This document shows, in pieces, positions 28,234 through 37,630 of a stretch of 64,000 nt of DNA. How positions within the stretch are numbered: the first letter of the stretch is position 1; each line of letters starts with the position of its first letter. The DNA comes from Streptomonospora alba (GTDB lineage Bacteria; Actinomycetota; Actinomycetes; Streptosporangiales; Streptosporangiaceae). A program made the translations under genes and the position numbers. The notes beneath the pieces were generated by a model. That model was not told the origin of the DNA. It did no database searches and saw only the letters and a program-made list of their open reading frames with translations. Location: positions 1 to 64,000 of the forward strand of contig NZ_JROO01000030.1 in the NCBI RefSeq assembly GCF_000826685.1, in the 5' to 3' direction.

Positions 28234-29280
28234 TCAGCGTCCCGGCGCCCGGGAGCCGAGCGCCGCCTCTCCCGACGCGGCCGGCCGCCGTGCGGCGGTG
28301 CGGCGGTGGTGCTGGGCGAGCGCGGCGCCGGCGATGATGAGCAGGACGCCGACCGGCTCGTTCCAGGTCAGCATCTCGTCGAGGAACAGCACACCCGCGC
28401 CGATGGCCACGATCGGGGCCACGTAGGTGACGGTGGAGGCCACCGTCGCCCCAGCCTCGCGGATGACTCCGTACTGCAGCAGGAACGCGAGGCCGGTGCC
28501 CAGCACGCCCAGGGCCACGAGTGCGGCGAAGGCGTGCGGCGGCAGCTCTTGCGGCGCCTCGGTGAACAGCAGAGCGGCGATCGCGATCTGCACGGTCCCC
28601 GTCAGCAGTTGGGCGGTGACCAGTTCCAGCGACGAGTACCCGCTGCCCGCTACGAAGCGCCGCAGGTAGGGGGTGCCGATCCCGTATCCGACGGTGGCGC
28701 CCAGCGCCATGAGCATGCCGACGGCGCTCGCGCCGGCGAATCCGGTCCACACCCCGAAGACCACGAGCACGCCGAGGAATCCGACGAGGAGTCCGGCCAT
28801 ACGGGTGCGCGTCGGGCGCTCGTCGGGCAGCAGCAGGAGCGAGAAGAGCACGACGAACAGCGGCGTGGCCGCGTTCACGATCCCGCTGACCGCCGAGGGG
28901 ATCAGCTGCCCGGCGTAGCCGTAGAAGGTGAACGGCACCAGGTTGACGATGAAGGCGGTGACGGAGAGGTGGAACCACATCCGCCCGCCGCGCGGCAGGC
29001 GCCCGCCGCTGAGCAGCAGGAGGCCGACGAGCGGGATGAGGCCGGTGAGCATCCGGCCCAGGGTGATCTGGACGGGCGCCAGGTACTGCCCGGAGATGCC
29101 GATGAACATGAAGCTGGTGCCCCAGACCAGCGCGAGCAGCAGGAACTTCAGCCGCCAGTCGATCGCGGGACGCGTCGCGGCCTCCTCGACCGGAGATTGC
29201 GGAGCGGGCGCGGCGGAGGAGGGCGAGTCGGGGGCGGGGGCGGTTCCGGCGGCGTCGCGCTGGGACGGGTCGAGGCTCAT
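28234..29280 (-). CDS. EamA/DMT-family transporter
   Basis: Ten-helix drug/metabolite transporter-type permease of 348 aa with two EamA repeats (first ending near residue 175). The N-terminal 40 residues are an Ala/Pro/Ser-rich tail. The motif LVWGTSFMFI opens the first repeat and the second contains EMLTWNEPVG before the last helix, where family members carry a conserved glutamate. The exported or imported compound is unknown. Confidence 0.87.
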   Translation of the reverse strand: MSLDPSQRDAAGTAPAPDSPSSAAPAPQSPVEEAATRPAIDWRLKFLLLALVWGTSFMFIGISGQYLAPVQITLGRMLTGLIPLVGLLLLSGGRLPRGGRMWFHLSVTAFIVNLVPFTFYGYAGQLIPSAVSGIVNAATPLFVVLFSLLLLPDERPTRTRMAGLLVGFLGVLVVFGVWTGFAGASAVGMLMALGATVGYGIGTPYLRRFVAGSGYSSLELVTAQLLTGTVQIAIAALLFTEAPQELPPHAFAALVALGVLGTGLAFLLQYGVIREAGATVASTVTYVAPIVAIGAGVLFLDEMLTWNEPVGVLLIIAGAALAQHHRRTAARRPAASGEAALGSRAPGR

Positions 29281-29456
29281 GCCTCAAGGGGTATCGCCGC
29301 GCCCGCCGTTAGGTCTACTTGGTTCTGCTTAACCGTTGGATTAGTGCCTCTTACTCGGCGGGTGCAGGGGCGCGGGCGGACGGCGCCGGAGCGCACGCCG
29401 CGGGGAGCGCGGTGGCACGCAGCCCCGGCGCTGACCGGGACCGGCCGGATCGATCC

Positions 29457-31067
29457 TCAGCCCTCGTAAGCGGTCTGCACCAGCCGCGGATGTCCGTCCT
29501 CGCCTTCCTCTACGCGGTAGCCGTTGTCCGAGGCGGTGGCGAGGATCTCGTTCCGGTACTTTCGCACCGTCCGCGTGCCCACGCCCAGGTAACCCGCGAT
29601 CTCCTCCTCGCTGATGTCGGGGACCGTCTCCATGAGGTTGCGCACCTGCTGCTTGCGCTCCTGAGCGGTGGGACGCGACAGCGGGCGGGAGGTGCGCCGC
29701 GGTACGGGCTGGGCCGGGTCCTCGGGCTCGGTGGCCGGTTCGGCACCGGCCGCGCGGGCCGGTTCGGCGGCCTGCTCCGCCGCGTCCGCGGGTCCCTCCG
29801 GCTGCGGTCCTCCGCGGTGCTGAACCGACTCCCCACCGCGCTGTGCCTCGCCGCGCCCGGGCTGCTCGGCCTGCTCCTCGGGACCGGCGCTTGCCGCGCG
29901 TCCGGACTCGTCGGGCGCCTCGTCCGCGGGCGTCGTGGCCGCCGTGTCCCCGCCCTCCGGCCGCTCGGACCGCACCGGTCCCGGCTCTTGGAACACCGGG
30001 GTGTGGGCGCGCTCGCCGCGTGCCTCACCGGCTGCGGCGCCGTCCTCGACGCCGCTGTCCTGTTCTCGGTCGGCGGGGGCGTCGCCCTCCGCGGAGCGGT
30101 CACCGCCAGGGCGGCTGTCGGCGATCGAGTGTTCGTGCTCGGAAACGGCCACGGCCCGCCACCGCCCGCCGTCGGCCGGCGGCGCGGCCGGAACGGGTGC
30201 GGGCGCATCGCCCTGCAGGGCGCGGGCCTCCTCGGCGGTCATGGCCACGCTGGAGGCCGTCATCGCGCGGATGATCCGGAATGCGGTGGGCAGGTCGTAG
30301 CCGTTGTCCAGCATCCACTTCAAATGGCGCGGGGTGGCACGCCGCCAGCGGCGCGCGTGCTGCTCGCGCAGCATCGCGTAGGCCAGTTGCCGCTGCTGCT
30401 CGCGTTCCAGCGCATCCGGGTAGGAGGTGATGCCCGAGCCGAGCATGAGCCGGGCGACCTTGAGCGTGGACACCGGGTGGGCGATCCAGCGCCCGGCGGG
30501 GATGCGGTCGGCGGTCTTGCCGTGGGCGAGCCCGGCCAAGTGGCGGACCCAGGCGGCCACCCCTTCGGCGATGAGGATGATGACCACCGGCGGCCCTGCG
30601 TGGCCGAGGTAGGAGGACGTGGTCCCCTCTCCCTGGGAGACGTTGAGCACGATGGTGATCGCCGAGAGCCCGTAGGCCGACCAGCGGTTCAGCGGGTGGC
30701 GGCGCCCCTGCCACTCCATGACCAGGTCCATCGCCAGGAAGTAGACGATGACGGCGTCGATGCCCAGCGGGAAGAGGAAGCGCAGGTCGCCGCCGTTGAT
30801 CGCGGTGAGCTGGGTGTCGGCCAGCCAGGTCGCCGACTCGTACAGGGCGGCGTAGCTCATCGTGAAGGCGACGGTGATGAGCAGCAGCGCTGAGGTGGCG
30901 ATGAGGACGGTGGCCACGACGTAGCCGCTGTGCAGGCCCGAGCCGGTGGCGGTCCCGGGGGGCCGCCGGGAGAGCAGGGTGCGAAGGCCGGAGATCGCGA
31001 GGATCACCAGCAGCAGCGCGGCCGCGGCGATCACCCACCACGGCACTTGGGAGGTCCACGCAGGCAT
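29457..31067 (-). CDS. DUF2637 membrane protein with C-terminal helix-turn-helix
   Basis: Protein of 536 aa with three parts: four or five membrane helices in the first 190 residues (DUF2637, a family common on actinomycete plasmids and conjugative elements), a long acidic Glu/Ala/Pro/Gly-rich linker (about 290-455), and a C-terminal helix-turn-helix with EEEIAGYLGVGTRTVRKYRNEIL. It may couple a membrane signal to DNA binding or replication, but no function is proven. ATG 31067 has only a weak ribosome site. No transfer genes adjoin it here, so it may be a remnant or a domesticated gene. Confidence 0.8.
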   Translation of the reverse strand: MPAWTSQVPWWVIAAAALLLVILAISGLRTLLSRRPPGTATGSGLHSGYVVATVLIATSALLLITVAFTMSYAALYESATWLADTQLTAINGGDLRFLFPLGIDAVIVYFLAMDLVMEWQGRRHPLNRWSAYGLSAITIVLNVSQGEGTTSSYLGHAGPPVVIILIAEGVAAWVRHLAGLAHGKTADRIPAGRWIAHPVSTLKVARLMLGSGITSYPDALEREQQRQLAYAMLREQHARRWRRATPRHLKWMLDNGYDLPTAFRIIRAMTASSVAMTAEEARALQGDAPAPVPAAPPADGGRWRAVAVSEHEHSIADSRPGGDRSAEGDAPADREQDSGVEDGAAAGEARGERAHTPVFQEPGPVRSERPEGGDTAATTPADEAPDESGRAASAGPEEQAEQPGRGEAQRGGESVQHRGGPQPEGPADAAEQAAEPARAAGAEPATEPEDPAQPVPRRTSRPLSRPTAQERKQQVRNLMETVPDISEEEIAGYLGVGTRTVRKYRNEILATASDNGYRVEEGEDGHPRLVQTAYEG

Positions 31068-31178
31068 CAGGTCTCAACTCCCGAATCAGGGCACACAGCA
31101 CTGAACCCACGCGAGTCTGGCAGAGTCGGATCTCGTTCACGTGATCGTGCGGCCGGGGAGGGCCGCCGCGCTGTGCGC

Positions 31179-31214
31179 GCGAGTGTGCGTCAGGGCGGCC
31201 GGTTCCGGCGCCGT
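31179..31214 (+). repeat. 36-bp direct repeat, copy 1
   Basis: Begins GCGAGTGTGCGTCAGGGC and matches 31396-31431 in all but a few positions, 217 bp apart. Confidence 0.7.
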
Positions 31215-31395
31215 CCGGCCGGCGGCAGAGGGCTCCCGCGACCGCCGCGCGGATCCTTCCGGGGCGCCGCGGAGGGGGAGGGGAGGGGCGCACGGTCCGG
31301 ACGGGCGAGCGATCGGCACCGGGCGGCCGGTGCACCGGCTTTCGCGACAGCATAGCCAGCGCCGCCCGATGCCCGTGTCGGCGGGTTCCGCTGGG

Positions 31396-31431
31396 GCGAG
31401 TGTGCGTCAGGGCTGCCGGTTCCAGCACCGT
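31396..31431 (+). repeat. 36-bp direct repeat, copy 2
   Basis: Second copy of the segment at 31179-31214, same orientation. Confidence 0.7.
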
Positions 31432-31574
31432 GGTGGCGGGCAAAAGACCCACCGCACACCGTTGCGCGCGGTCCCGGGTCGGAGTCGCGGATCGGCACCG
31501 CACCACTGCGCCACAGCGGTGGCGGCCCCGCGCCAGGTCAGGCACGGGGCCGGAGTTCAGGCGGTTGTCGCGGG

Positions 31575-31775
31575 TCAGGCCCCGAGCGCGGAGTGCTTCA
31601 CGGCGGTGAGGAAGGCGGCCCACTCCGTCCGAGTGAACGAGAGGTGCCCGTCGTGGGGGTGCTTGGAGTCACGGAGGGCTGCGGACTCGTCGAGCACGGC
31701 GCATTCGACGCATTCACCACCGTTGGTGCTGTAGCTGCTCGTGCGCCAACCGGCGCGGGCTCTGGGCTCGCTCAT
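31575..31775 (-). CDS. DUF397 domain protein
   Basis: Small 66-aa protein with the DUF397 pattern: WRTSSYSTNGGECVECA, DSKHP and FTRTEWAAFL. Such proteins are encoded beside XRE/DUF5753 regulators in actinomycetes, where pairs of the WhiJ/BldB neighbourhood type control development or antibiotic production. I choose ATG 31775, after GAGAGGAAG. ATG 31814, which overlaps the regulator stop (ATGA), is the alternative and would add 13 residues. Confidence 0.88.
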   Translation of the reverse strand: MSEPRARAGWRTSSYSTNGGECVECAVLDESAALRDSKHPHDGHLSFTRTEWAAFLTAVKHSALGA

Positions 31776-31810
31776 CCCGCGCTTCCTCTCTTGAGGGGAT
31801 ACGTCGACAT

Positions 31811-32659
31811 TCATTCTGCCATCGAGGACAGCAGCGCGGTCGACTCCGCTGTCGGAAGCGCCTTGGCGAGCAGGTTGCCGAACATGAGCGTATAGCGGCG
31901 AACCTCTTCGGGAGCCTCCGGGACAAGTCCGCTGGTCGCTTGCTCCAGGTAGACGACGTCGGGATCTTCCTGATCGGGAAACTCCAGGAGGTAGAACGCG
32001 CCATCGAGCCCGGCGTGCGCCCCCGCGGAAAACGGCAGGACGCGTATCGTCACATGGCTGAGCTCGCTCAACCTGACCAAGTACCGGAGCTGCTCCGCCA
32101 TGACCGATGCGCCGCCCACCCGGCGGTGGAGGACCGCTTCGTCCAGGACCGCCACCACGCTGAGGGGGTCGGTCTCACGAGTGAGTAGCGCCTGCCGCGA
32201 TAGCCGTACTGCAACCTTTTCGTCCACACCAGCGGACTCACTGTCGACTGCGGTCTCTTCGATCACAGCACGTGTGTACTCAGCCGTCTGGAGCAGTCCG
32301 GGCACCACCTGTGCCTGATATGTGCGCACAACCGATGCTTCGGCCTCCAGGCCGATGTAGGAGTCGAATCCGGGCTTGAGCGTCTGGCGGTAGCGGTGCC
32401 ACCAGCCGCGCTTGCGCGCGTCCTTGGCGACCTCCAGTAACTCGTCGCGCGCCGCGCCCGTCACGCCGTAGACCTCCAGCAGCGTGTTGACGTCGGAGAC
32501 CTTGGGGCGCGTCAGACCGGTCTCATAGCGCCAGATGGTCGTATCGGTAGTGCCGACACGCTTGGCGACCTCTGCGCGGGACAGCCCGCTGCCTTCGCGT
32601 AGGCGGTTGAGTTCGCTGATGAGCCTGCGGTGGCGGGCCGTCGGGCTGCGTCGGTTCAC
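31811..32659 (-). CDS. XRE-family regulator with DUF5753
   Basis: Protein of 282 aa. The N-terminal Cro/C1 helix-turn-helix (about 15-65) contains GLSRAEVAKRVGTTDTTIWRYE; the remainder is the DUF5753 domain, with GLEAEASVVRTYQAQVVPGLLQTAEY. This is a standard partner of DUF397 proteins, and the pair is probably one operon (overlapping or 35-bp spacing). GTG 32659 follows AGGGAC. The divergent promoter region contains a 12-bp palindrome that may be its operator. Confidence 0.9.
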   Translation of the reverse strand: MNRRSPTARHRRLISELNRLREGSGLSRAEVAKRVGTTDTTIWRYETGLTRPKVSDVNTLLEVYGVTGAARDELLEVAKDARKRGWWHRYRQTLKPGFDSYIGLEAEASVVRTYQAQVVPGLLQTAEYTRAVIEETAVDSESAGVDEKVAVRLSRQALLTRETDPLSVVAVLDEAVLHRRVGGASVMAEQLRYLVRLSELSHVTIRVLPFSAGAHAGLDGAFYLLEFPDQEDPDVVYLEQATSGLVPEAPEEVRRYTLMFGNLLAKALPTAESTALLSSMAE

Positions 32660-32712
32660 GTCCCTGCCCCCTATCTGTCCTTACTGAAGAGCTGCATGGA
32701 CCTTACTTTGCA

Positions 32713-32749
32713 ATAATGCATTATGAAATAGTTCAAGTTTAGGTATAAC
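32713..32749 (+). promoter_or_regulatory. Rightward promoter with overlapping palindrome
   Basis: TTATGA (32721-32726) and TATAAC (32744-32749) are separated by 17 bp in an unusually AT-rich intergenic stretch. The palindrome ATAATGCATTAT (32713-32724) overlaps the -35 box, a good place for repression by the divergently encoded XRE protein. Confidence 0.55.
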
Positions 32750-32817
32750 TGTGTGTGACTGGAGTCTGGCACGCCGAGACGACGGTGTGCTCGGGAATCC
32801 GACCGGAGGTCTCCACC

Positions 32818-33171
32818 ATGCCTTTCAGTACACACACAGGGGCGACGCGCCGCTCCCTCCTCGCCTCCCTCGCTGCCGAGCTGCGCAAGCTCGGTGCTCC
32901 GGCTCTCATCGCGCTCGCCGAGTCCGACCACCCCGTTCTCTACACCGTCCGCGGCGGGCGCCGCGTCGCCGTGGTCGCCGTGCAGGTCGGCGAGCGCTGG
33001 TGCCTGCTGTGGGGCGGGCACGAGCACGCCCCGGCTGAGCGCCCCGACCTCGCCGCGCGGTTTCTGTGCGGGGCCCGCGCGACGGTGACCGCCCTGCTCG
33101 ACCGTCGCCCGCGCGCCCGTGGGCCCCGGGCCGAACCCGGTGCCGGCGCCCGCCTCTCGGCGGTGGCCTGA
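32818..33171 (+). CDS. Small protein upstream of the ATPase regulator
   Basis: Protein of 117 aa with no family I recognise. The middle part (LIALAESDHPVLYTVRGGRRVAVV, WCLLWGG) looks like a small beta-rich domain; the tail is Arg/Ala/Pro-rich. ATG 32818 follows GGAGGT. Its stop overlaps the next start (TGATG), so it is coupled to the ATPase gene. Similar small genes accompany DUF397/HATPase cassettes in actinomycetes. Confidence 0.75.
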   Translation: MPFSTHTGATRRSLLASLAAELRKLGAPALIALAESDHPVLYTVRGGRRVAVVAVQVGERWCLLWGGHEHAPAERPDLAARFLCGARATVTALLDRRPRARGPRAEPGAGARLSAVA

Positions 33172-33728
33172 TGGGGCGGGGCGAGACGAACCTGTACACG
33201 CTCACCGCCGGACACACCTTTCCCGGCCGGGCCGACCAGTGCCGCGAGGCCCGGATCTGGGCGCGCGTGCTGCTGCGGTCGTTCCCCGACGCGGCCGACG
33301 CGGTCGAGCTCGTGCTGAGCGAGTTCTTCAGCAACGCGATCCGGCACTCGGCTTCGGGGCGCCCCGGCGGTTCGGTGTTCGTCAGCCTGGTCGGGCTCGT
33401 CTACGGCACGATCCACCTGGAAGTGGTCGACGACGGCCCTCTCGCAGCCCGGCCCGAGACCGTCGCGCGTGTGATGGCGCCCGGAGCGGACTGCCGGTGG
33501 GACCGCGGCCGCGGCCTCTTCCTGGCCGCGGCACTGAGCAAGGAGTGGGGCCGCCTGCCTGCCGAAGCCCCCTCATCGTCCCTGCGCGATGACATGAGTC
33601 CCCCCGTTAGCGCCGGCTTCGATTCCCCGAGGCCCGGTGATGCGTCGTTCGGACCGATGGTCACCTGGGCCGCCTTTCCCACAGCCTTCACCCGGGCGGG
33701 ACCGACGCCTCCGGCGGACCGCCGCTGA
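33171..33728 (+). CDS. Anti-sigma-factor-like ATP-binding protein (HATPase_c)
   Basis: GHKL-fold ATPase resembling SpoIIAB/RsbW, 185 aa. The N box is ELVLSEFFSNAIRHSA, followed by VDDGPL and the glycine motif GRGLFL. These proteins bind sigma or anti-anti-sigma factors, or act as stand-alone regulators. No sigma factor is adjacent. The last 50 residues are Pro/Ala-rich. It is coupled to the preceding small gene and divergent from the XRE/DUF397 pair, forming a four-gene regulatory cassette. Confidence 0.85.
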   Translation: MGRGETNLYTLTAGHTFPGRADQCREARIWARVLLRSFPDAADAVELVLSEFFSNAIRHSASGRPGGSVFVSLVGLVYGTIHLEVVDDGPLAARPETVARVMAPGADCRWDRGRGLFLAAALSKEWGRLPAEAPSSSLRDDMSPPVSAGFDSPRPGDASFGPMVTWAAFPTAFTRAGPTPPADRR

Positions 33729-33835
33729 GCTTCCCGGTACGGCGGACGCTTCGGCGCGTTTCCGGCTCGTTTTCAGCCTCCAGACGGGGGTAGGCGCGGC
33801 CTCGACAGCCTCTGCATCGCTCCGAGGAGCACCTC

Positions 33836-35320
33836 ATGCCCGCAGGTCAGCTGCCGGATCCCTATACCGTGTCGGACCGGATGCCGCTCGGCGGCGCATG
33901 GCGCCCCGGGAGCTCCGGCACCACGGCCACCGATGTGAATCCCTACGACGACCGGCCCGTGGCCGAGTTCGGGCTCGCCGACGCCGGCGACGTCGAACGC
34001 TCCTTCGGCGCCGCGCAGGAGGCGCAGCGCTCCTGGGCCGACACCCCGGCGCCCGAGCGCGCGGAGCTGTTCCTGCGCGCGATGGCGGTCATGGACGCGC
34101 GCAAGGACGAGATCGTCGACTGGCTGGTGGCCGAGACCGGCGGCATCCGCGAGCGTGCCGAGTTCGAATGGGGGCTGGTGCGCGCGGGCATGGCCGAGGT
34201 GGTCTCCTACCCCGCGCGGGTGTCCGGGCGCATCCTGCCCGGCACGGTGCCCGGCAAGGAGAACCGGGTGTACCGCCAACCGCTGGGCGTCGTATCGGTC
34301 ATCAGCCCGTGGAACTTTCCGATGCAGCTCTCGCACCGCTCGCTGGCGCCCGCGCTCGCACTGGGCAACGCTGTAGTGCTCAAGCCCGCCGGCGACACGC
34401 CGGTGACGGGCGGGACCCTGCTCGCCCGGATCTATGAGGAGGCGGGTCTGCCGCCCGGCCTGCTCAGCGTCGTCATCGGCAAGAGCAGCGAGATCGGCGA
34501 CCCCCTCGTGACCCACGAGACATCCCGGCTCATCTCGTTCACCGGGTCGACTCCCGTGGGCGAGAGCATCGCCGCCAAGGCGCCGCTGAAGCGGCGGGCG
34601 CTGGAACTGGGCGGCAACGGGCCGCTGGTGGTCCTCGACGACGCCGATGTGGAGCGCGCCGTCGAGGCCGCCCTGTTCGGGTCCTACTATCACCAGGGCC
34701 AGATCTGCATGGCAACCAACAGGGTGATCGTCGACGACGCGGTCCACGACGATTTCGTGGACAGGCTGACCGAGCGCGTCCGCGGTCTGCGCGTCGGCGA
34801 TCCCTCCGACCCGCAGACGCAGATCGGTCCGGTCGTCAACGACAGCCAGCGCGACGACATCCTCGACAAGATCTCCCGGGCCGTGGACGACGGCGCCGAA
34901 CTGGTGCTGTCGGGGGAGCCGACAGGGCCGGCCGGGCGGGTGATCCCTCCGCACCTGGTGCTGGGCGGCAACGACGTCGCCACGGCCGCGGAGGAGGTGT
35001 TCGGTCCGGTGTCCACGGTGGTGCGGGCACGCGGCGAGGAGCACGCGCTCCAGTTGGCCGACGCGACCGAGTACGGCCTCTCCAGCGCCGTCTACACCGG
35101 TGATGCCGAACGGGGCGTCCGCTTCGCGCAGCGTGTGGAGGCGGGCATGACCCACGTCAACGACACGACGGTCAACGACGAGCCCAACACCGCGTTCGGC
35201 GGTGAGAAGGCGTCGGGCATCGGCCGGTTCGGCGGGGAGTGGGCCATCGAGGAGTTCACCCGCGACCATTGGGTCAGCGTCCAGCACACCTACCGGAACC
35301 TGCCGTTCAGCTCCGGATAG
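33836..35320 (+). CDS. Aldehyde dehydrogenase (benzaldehyde/vanillin type)
   Basis: NAD(P)-dependent oxidation of an aldehyde to its acid, 494 aa. The glutamate in LELGGNGP and the catalytic cysteine in GQICMATNR are present, as are SPWNFPM and FTGST in the cofactor site. The Met/Ala context after the cysteine and overall sequence are closest to benzaldehyde or salicylaldehyde dehydrogenases. ATG 33836 follows GAGGAG. The gene is followed by a LysR regulator, but on the same strand. Confidence 0.9.
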   Translation: MPAGQLPDPYTVSDRMPLGGAWRPGSSGTTATDVNPYDDRPVAEFGLADAGDVERSFGAAQEAQRSWADTPAPERAELFLRAMAVMDARKDEIVDWLVAETGGIRERAEFEWGLVRAGMAEVVSYPARVSGRILPGTVPGKENRVYRQPLGVVSVISPWNFPMQLSHRSLAPALALGNAVVLKPAGDTPVTGGTLLARIYEEAGLPPGLLSVVIGKSSEIGDPLVTHETSRLISFTGSTPVGESIAAKAPLKRRALELGGNGPLVVLDDADVERAVEAALFGSYYHQGQICMATNRVIVDDAVHDDFVDRLTERVRGLRVGDPSDPQTQIGPVVNDSQRDDILDKISRAVDDGAELVLSGEPTGPAGRVIPPHLVLGGNDVATAAEEVFGPVSTVVRARGEEHALQLADATEYGLSSAVYTGDAERGVRFAQRVEAGMTHVNDTTVNDEPNTAFGGEKASGIGRFGGEWAIEEFTRDHWVSVQHTYRNLPFSSG

Positions 35321-35436
35321 GGGCCGGGCGCGCCGGTCGGCGCCCGCCATCGCCGCCCGCCTCCCGGCGTGCGGTCGCGGACCCGGGTGTTAGCGCGGCT
35401 TCATAGAGGATTCGGGCGCCTATTAGGCTTCCTTAC

Positions 35437-36339
35437 ATGCTGAGCGTCGACCGGATGCGGATCCTGCACGCGATCGCGGCCAACGGGTCCCTCAACGGGG
35501 CCGCCGAAGCGCTGCACGTCACCAGCTCGGCCGTCTCCCAGCAGCTGTCGAAGCTGGAGCGCGAGGTCGGTCAGGCGCTGGTGGAGCGCAACGGCCGCGG
35601 CGTGCGGCTGACCGAGGCGGCGCAGATCCTCGTCGAGCACACCGGGCAGATCCTCTCCCTGGTGCAGCAGGCCGAGGCGGCGCTGGAGTCCCACCGCGGC
35701 GAGATCAGCGGGACGCTGGAGCTCGCGTCGTTCGCCTCGGGTGCGCGCGGCCTGGTCACCCCTGCGCTGGGCCTCCTGGCGCAGCAGCACCCGAAGCTGC
35801 GGGTGCAGCTGAGCGAGCTGGAGCCCGACGACAGCATCCCGGCCGTGGCCCGCGGCGACGCGGACATGGCGCTGGCCGTCGACTGGGAGGGCGCTCCCAT
35901 CGAACTGCCCAAGTCCATGGTCAAAGCCCCGATCATGCAGGACGTCGCCGACGTCGCGCTGCCGGTGAACCACCCGCTGGCCCACCGGGAGCTGCTGGAG
36001 CTCGACGAGGTCGTCGGCGAACCGTGGATCAGCTGGGGCAAGGGGTCCATCTGCCACGACTGGCTGCACGGGGTGCTGCGTGCCCGCGGCGTCGAGCCGA
36101 CGATCGCCCACAGCGTCGAGGAGCACCAGACCAAGCTGGCCATGATCACCGTGGGGCTGGGCGCGGCGGTGATACCGCGGCTCGGGTTGGGCCCGGTGCC
36201 CGAGGGGGTGCGGCTGGTGCCGGTGCAGCCGGCGCTGGCCCGCCAGGTGTTCGCGTTCTGGCGCACGGACGCCGCACGCCGCCCTGCCATCACGGCAGCG
36301 CTCTCCACGCTGCGCGAGGCGGCCGCCGAGATCGGCTGA
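35437..36339 (+). CDS. LysR-family transcriptional regulator
   Basis: Protein of 300 aa. N-terminal winged helix (about 1-60, with GAAEALHVTSSAVSQQLSKLE) and a two-lobed periplasmic-binding-like effector domain from about residue 85. ATG 35437 has a weak ribosome site. Candidates for control are the aldehyde dehydrogenase upstream and the BASS transporter downstream (inference from position). Confidence 0.88.
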   Translation: MLSVDRMRILHAIAANGSLNGAAEALHVTSSAVSQQLSKLEREVGQALVERNGRGVRLTEAAQILVEHTGQILSLVQQAEAALESHRGEISGTLELASFASGARGLVTPALGLLAQQHPKLRVQLSELEPDDSIPAVARGDADMALAVDWEGAPIELPKSMVKAPIMQDVADVALPVNHPLAHRELLELDEVVGEPWISWGKGSICHDWLHGVLRARGVEPTIAHSVEEHQTKLAMITVGLGAAVIPRLGLGPVPEGVRLVPVQPALARQVFAFWRTDAARRPAITAALSTLREAAAEIG

Positions 36340-36449
36340 ACCGGGACCGACCGGCTGCGGTTTCGCAGCCGCGTGCGGTACCGACCGCGTTCTCGCCGCC
36401 ACCCGCTGCGGCGGCCCCGGTGTTGGCGTTCGGGGCCCGGGGTGCTGGA

Positions 36450-37433
36450 ATGTCGGCCATGAGAACTCTGGCCACGGCCGCGGCGTTCGCGGGACGCTGG
36501 TTCGGCCTGTTCATTCTCGCGAGTGCGCTGCTGGGCCTGCTCGTCCCCGACCAGGCGGCCCAGCTCACCCCCTGGATCAGCGCGCTGCTCGGGGTCATCA
36601 TGTTCGGCATGGGCCTCACCCTGCGGCCCGCCGACTTCAAGCTCGTCCTGGTCCGGCCGCAGGCGGTCCTGCTCGGACTGGTCGCCCAGTTCACGATCAT
36701 GCCGGTGGCCGGCTGGGCGCTGGCGGAGCTGCTGCAACTGCCCCCGCTGCTGCTGGTCGGCATGGTGCTGGTCGGCGCCGCGCCCGGAGGCACGGCCTCC
36801 AACGTCATCGTCTATCTGGCCCGCGGCGATGTCGCGCTGTCGGTGGCCATGACGTCGGTCTCCACCCTGCTGGCCCCCTTCCTCACCCCGCTGCTGGTGC
36901 TGTGGCTGGCCGGTCCCACGCTGCCGGTCGACGCCGGCGACCTGCTGGTGTCGATCCTGCAGGTGGTGCTGGTGCCGGTCGTGCTGGGCATCGTGGTGCG
37001 GGCCCTGCTGTCCCGTGCCGTGGAGAAGGTGCTTCCGCTGCTGCCGCTCATCTCGGTCGCGGGGATCATGATCGTGGTGTTCGCCGTGGTGGGCGCCAAC
37101 GCCGACGCGCTGATGTCCACCGGCGCCCTGGTGGTGCTCGCCGTGATCCTGCACAACCTCTTCGGTCTGACCCTGGGGTACACGGCGGGCAAGGTGCTGC
37201 GGCTGCCGGAGTCGTCGCGGCGCGCGGCCTCCATCGAGGTCGGCATGCAGAATTCGGGGCTGTCCGCCGCGCTGGCCACCGCGCACTTCGCGCCGCTGGC
37301 CGCACTGCCTGCGGCGCTGTTCTCCGTCTGGCACAACATCTCCGGTGCCGCGGTCGCCTCCTTCTGGTCCCGCCGCCCCGCGGACGCGGGGCCGAAGGGT
37401 GCCGGGTCCGCCTCCGGCAGGGGGAGGAGATAA
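36450..37433 (+). CDS. Bile acid:sodium symporter (BASS) family transporter
   Basis: Integral membrane protein of 327 aa with ten hydrophobic segments. GAAPGGTASNVIVYLARGD and EVGMQNSGLS are the paired discontinuous-helix motifs that bind sodium in BASS proteins. Bacterial members move pantoate, pyruvate or other organic anions. The start may be ATG 36450 or ATG 36459. The tail after the last helix is Arg/Gly-rich. Confidence 0.88.
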   Translation: MSAMRTLATAAAFAGRWFGLFILASALLGLLVPDQAAQLTPWISALLGVIMFGMGLTLRPADFKLVLVRPQAVLLGLVAQFTIMPVAGWALAELLQLPPLLLVGMVLVGAAPGGTASNVIVYLARGDVALSVAMTSVSTLLAPFLTPLLVLWLAGPTLPVDAGDLLVSILQVVLVPVVLGIVVRALLSRAVEKVLPLLPLISVAGIMIVVFAVVGANADALMSTGALVVLAVILHNLFGLTLGYTAGKVLRLPESSRRAASIEVGMQNSGLSAALATAHFAPLAALPAALFSVWHNISGAAVASFWSRRPADAGPKGAGSASGRGRR

Positions 37434-37630
37434 CCGAGTCGAGCCCCGGACGCCGGGCGCTCGGGAGGAGATTCGGTCGTGCATCGGCCGTCGGCGGCGG
37501 GGTCCGGATTCGGATCGAGTAGTCGAATACCTGCGCGGAGATCCGGACGCGGTGAATCAGGCCGGACCCGGCCACCCCGCGTCGGCGGCGACGCCCCCCA
37601 ACTCGGGGCCGCATCGCTACGGTGCGGGAT

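Larger units (their letters stand above)
31068..31574. other. Intergenic region with a duplicated 36-bp segment
   Basis: About 500 bp without a supported gene. A 36-bp segment at 31179-31214 recurs with a few mismatches at 31396-31431. Shorter shared words (GATCGGCACCG) are also seen. The region could be the promoter and leader of the DUF2637 gene. Confidence 0.5.
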
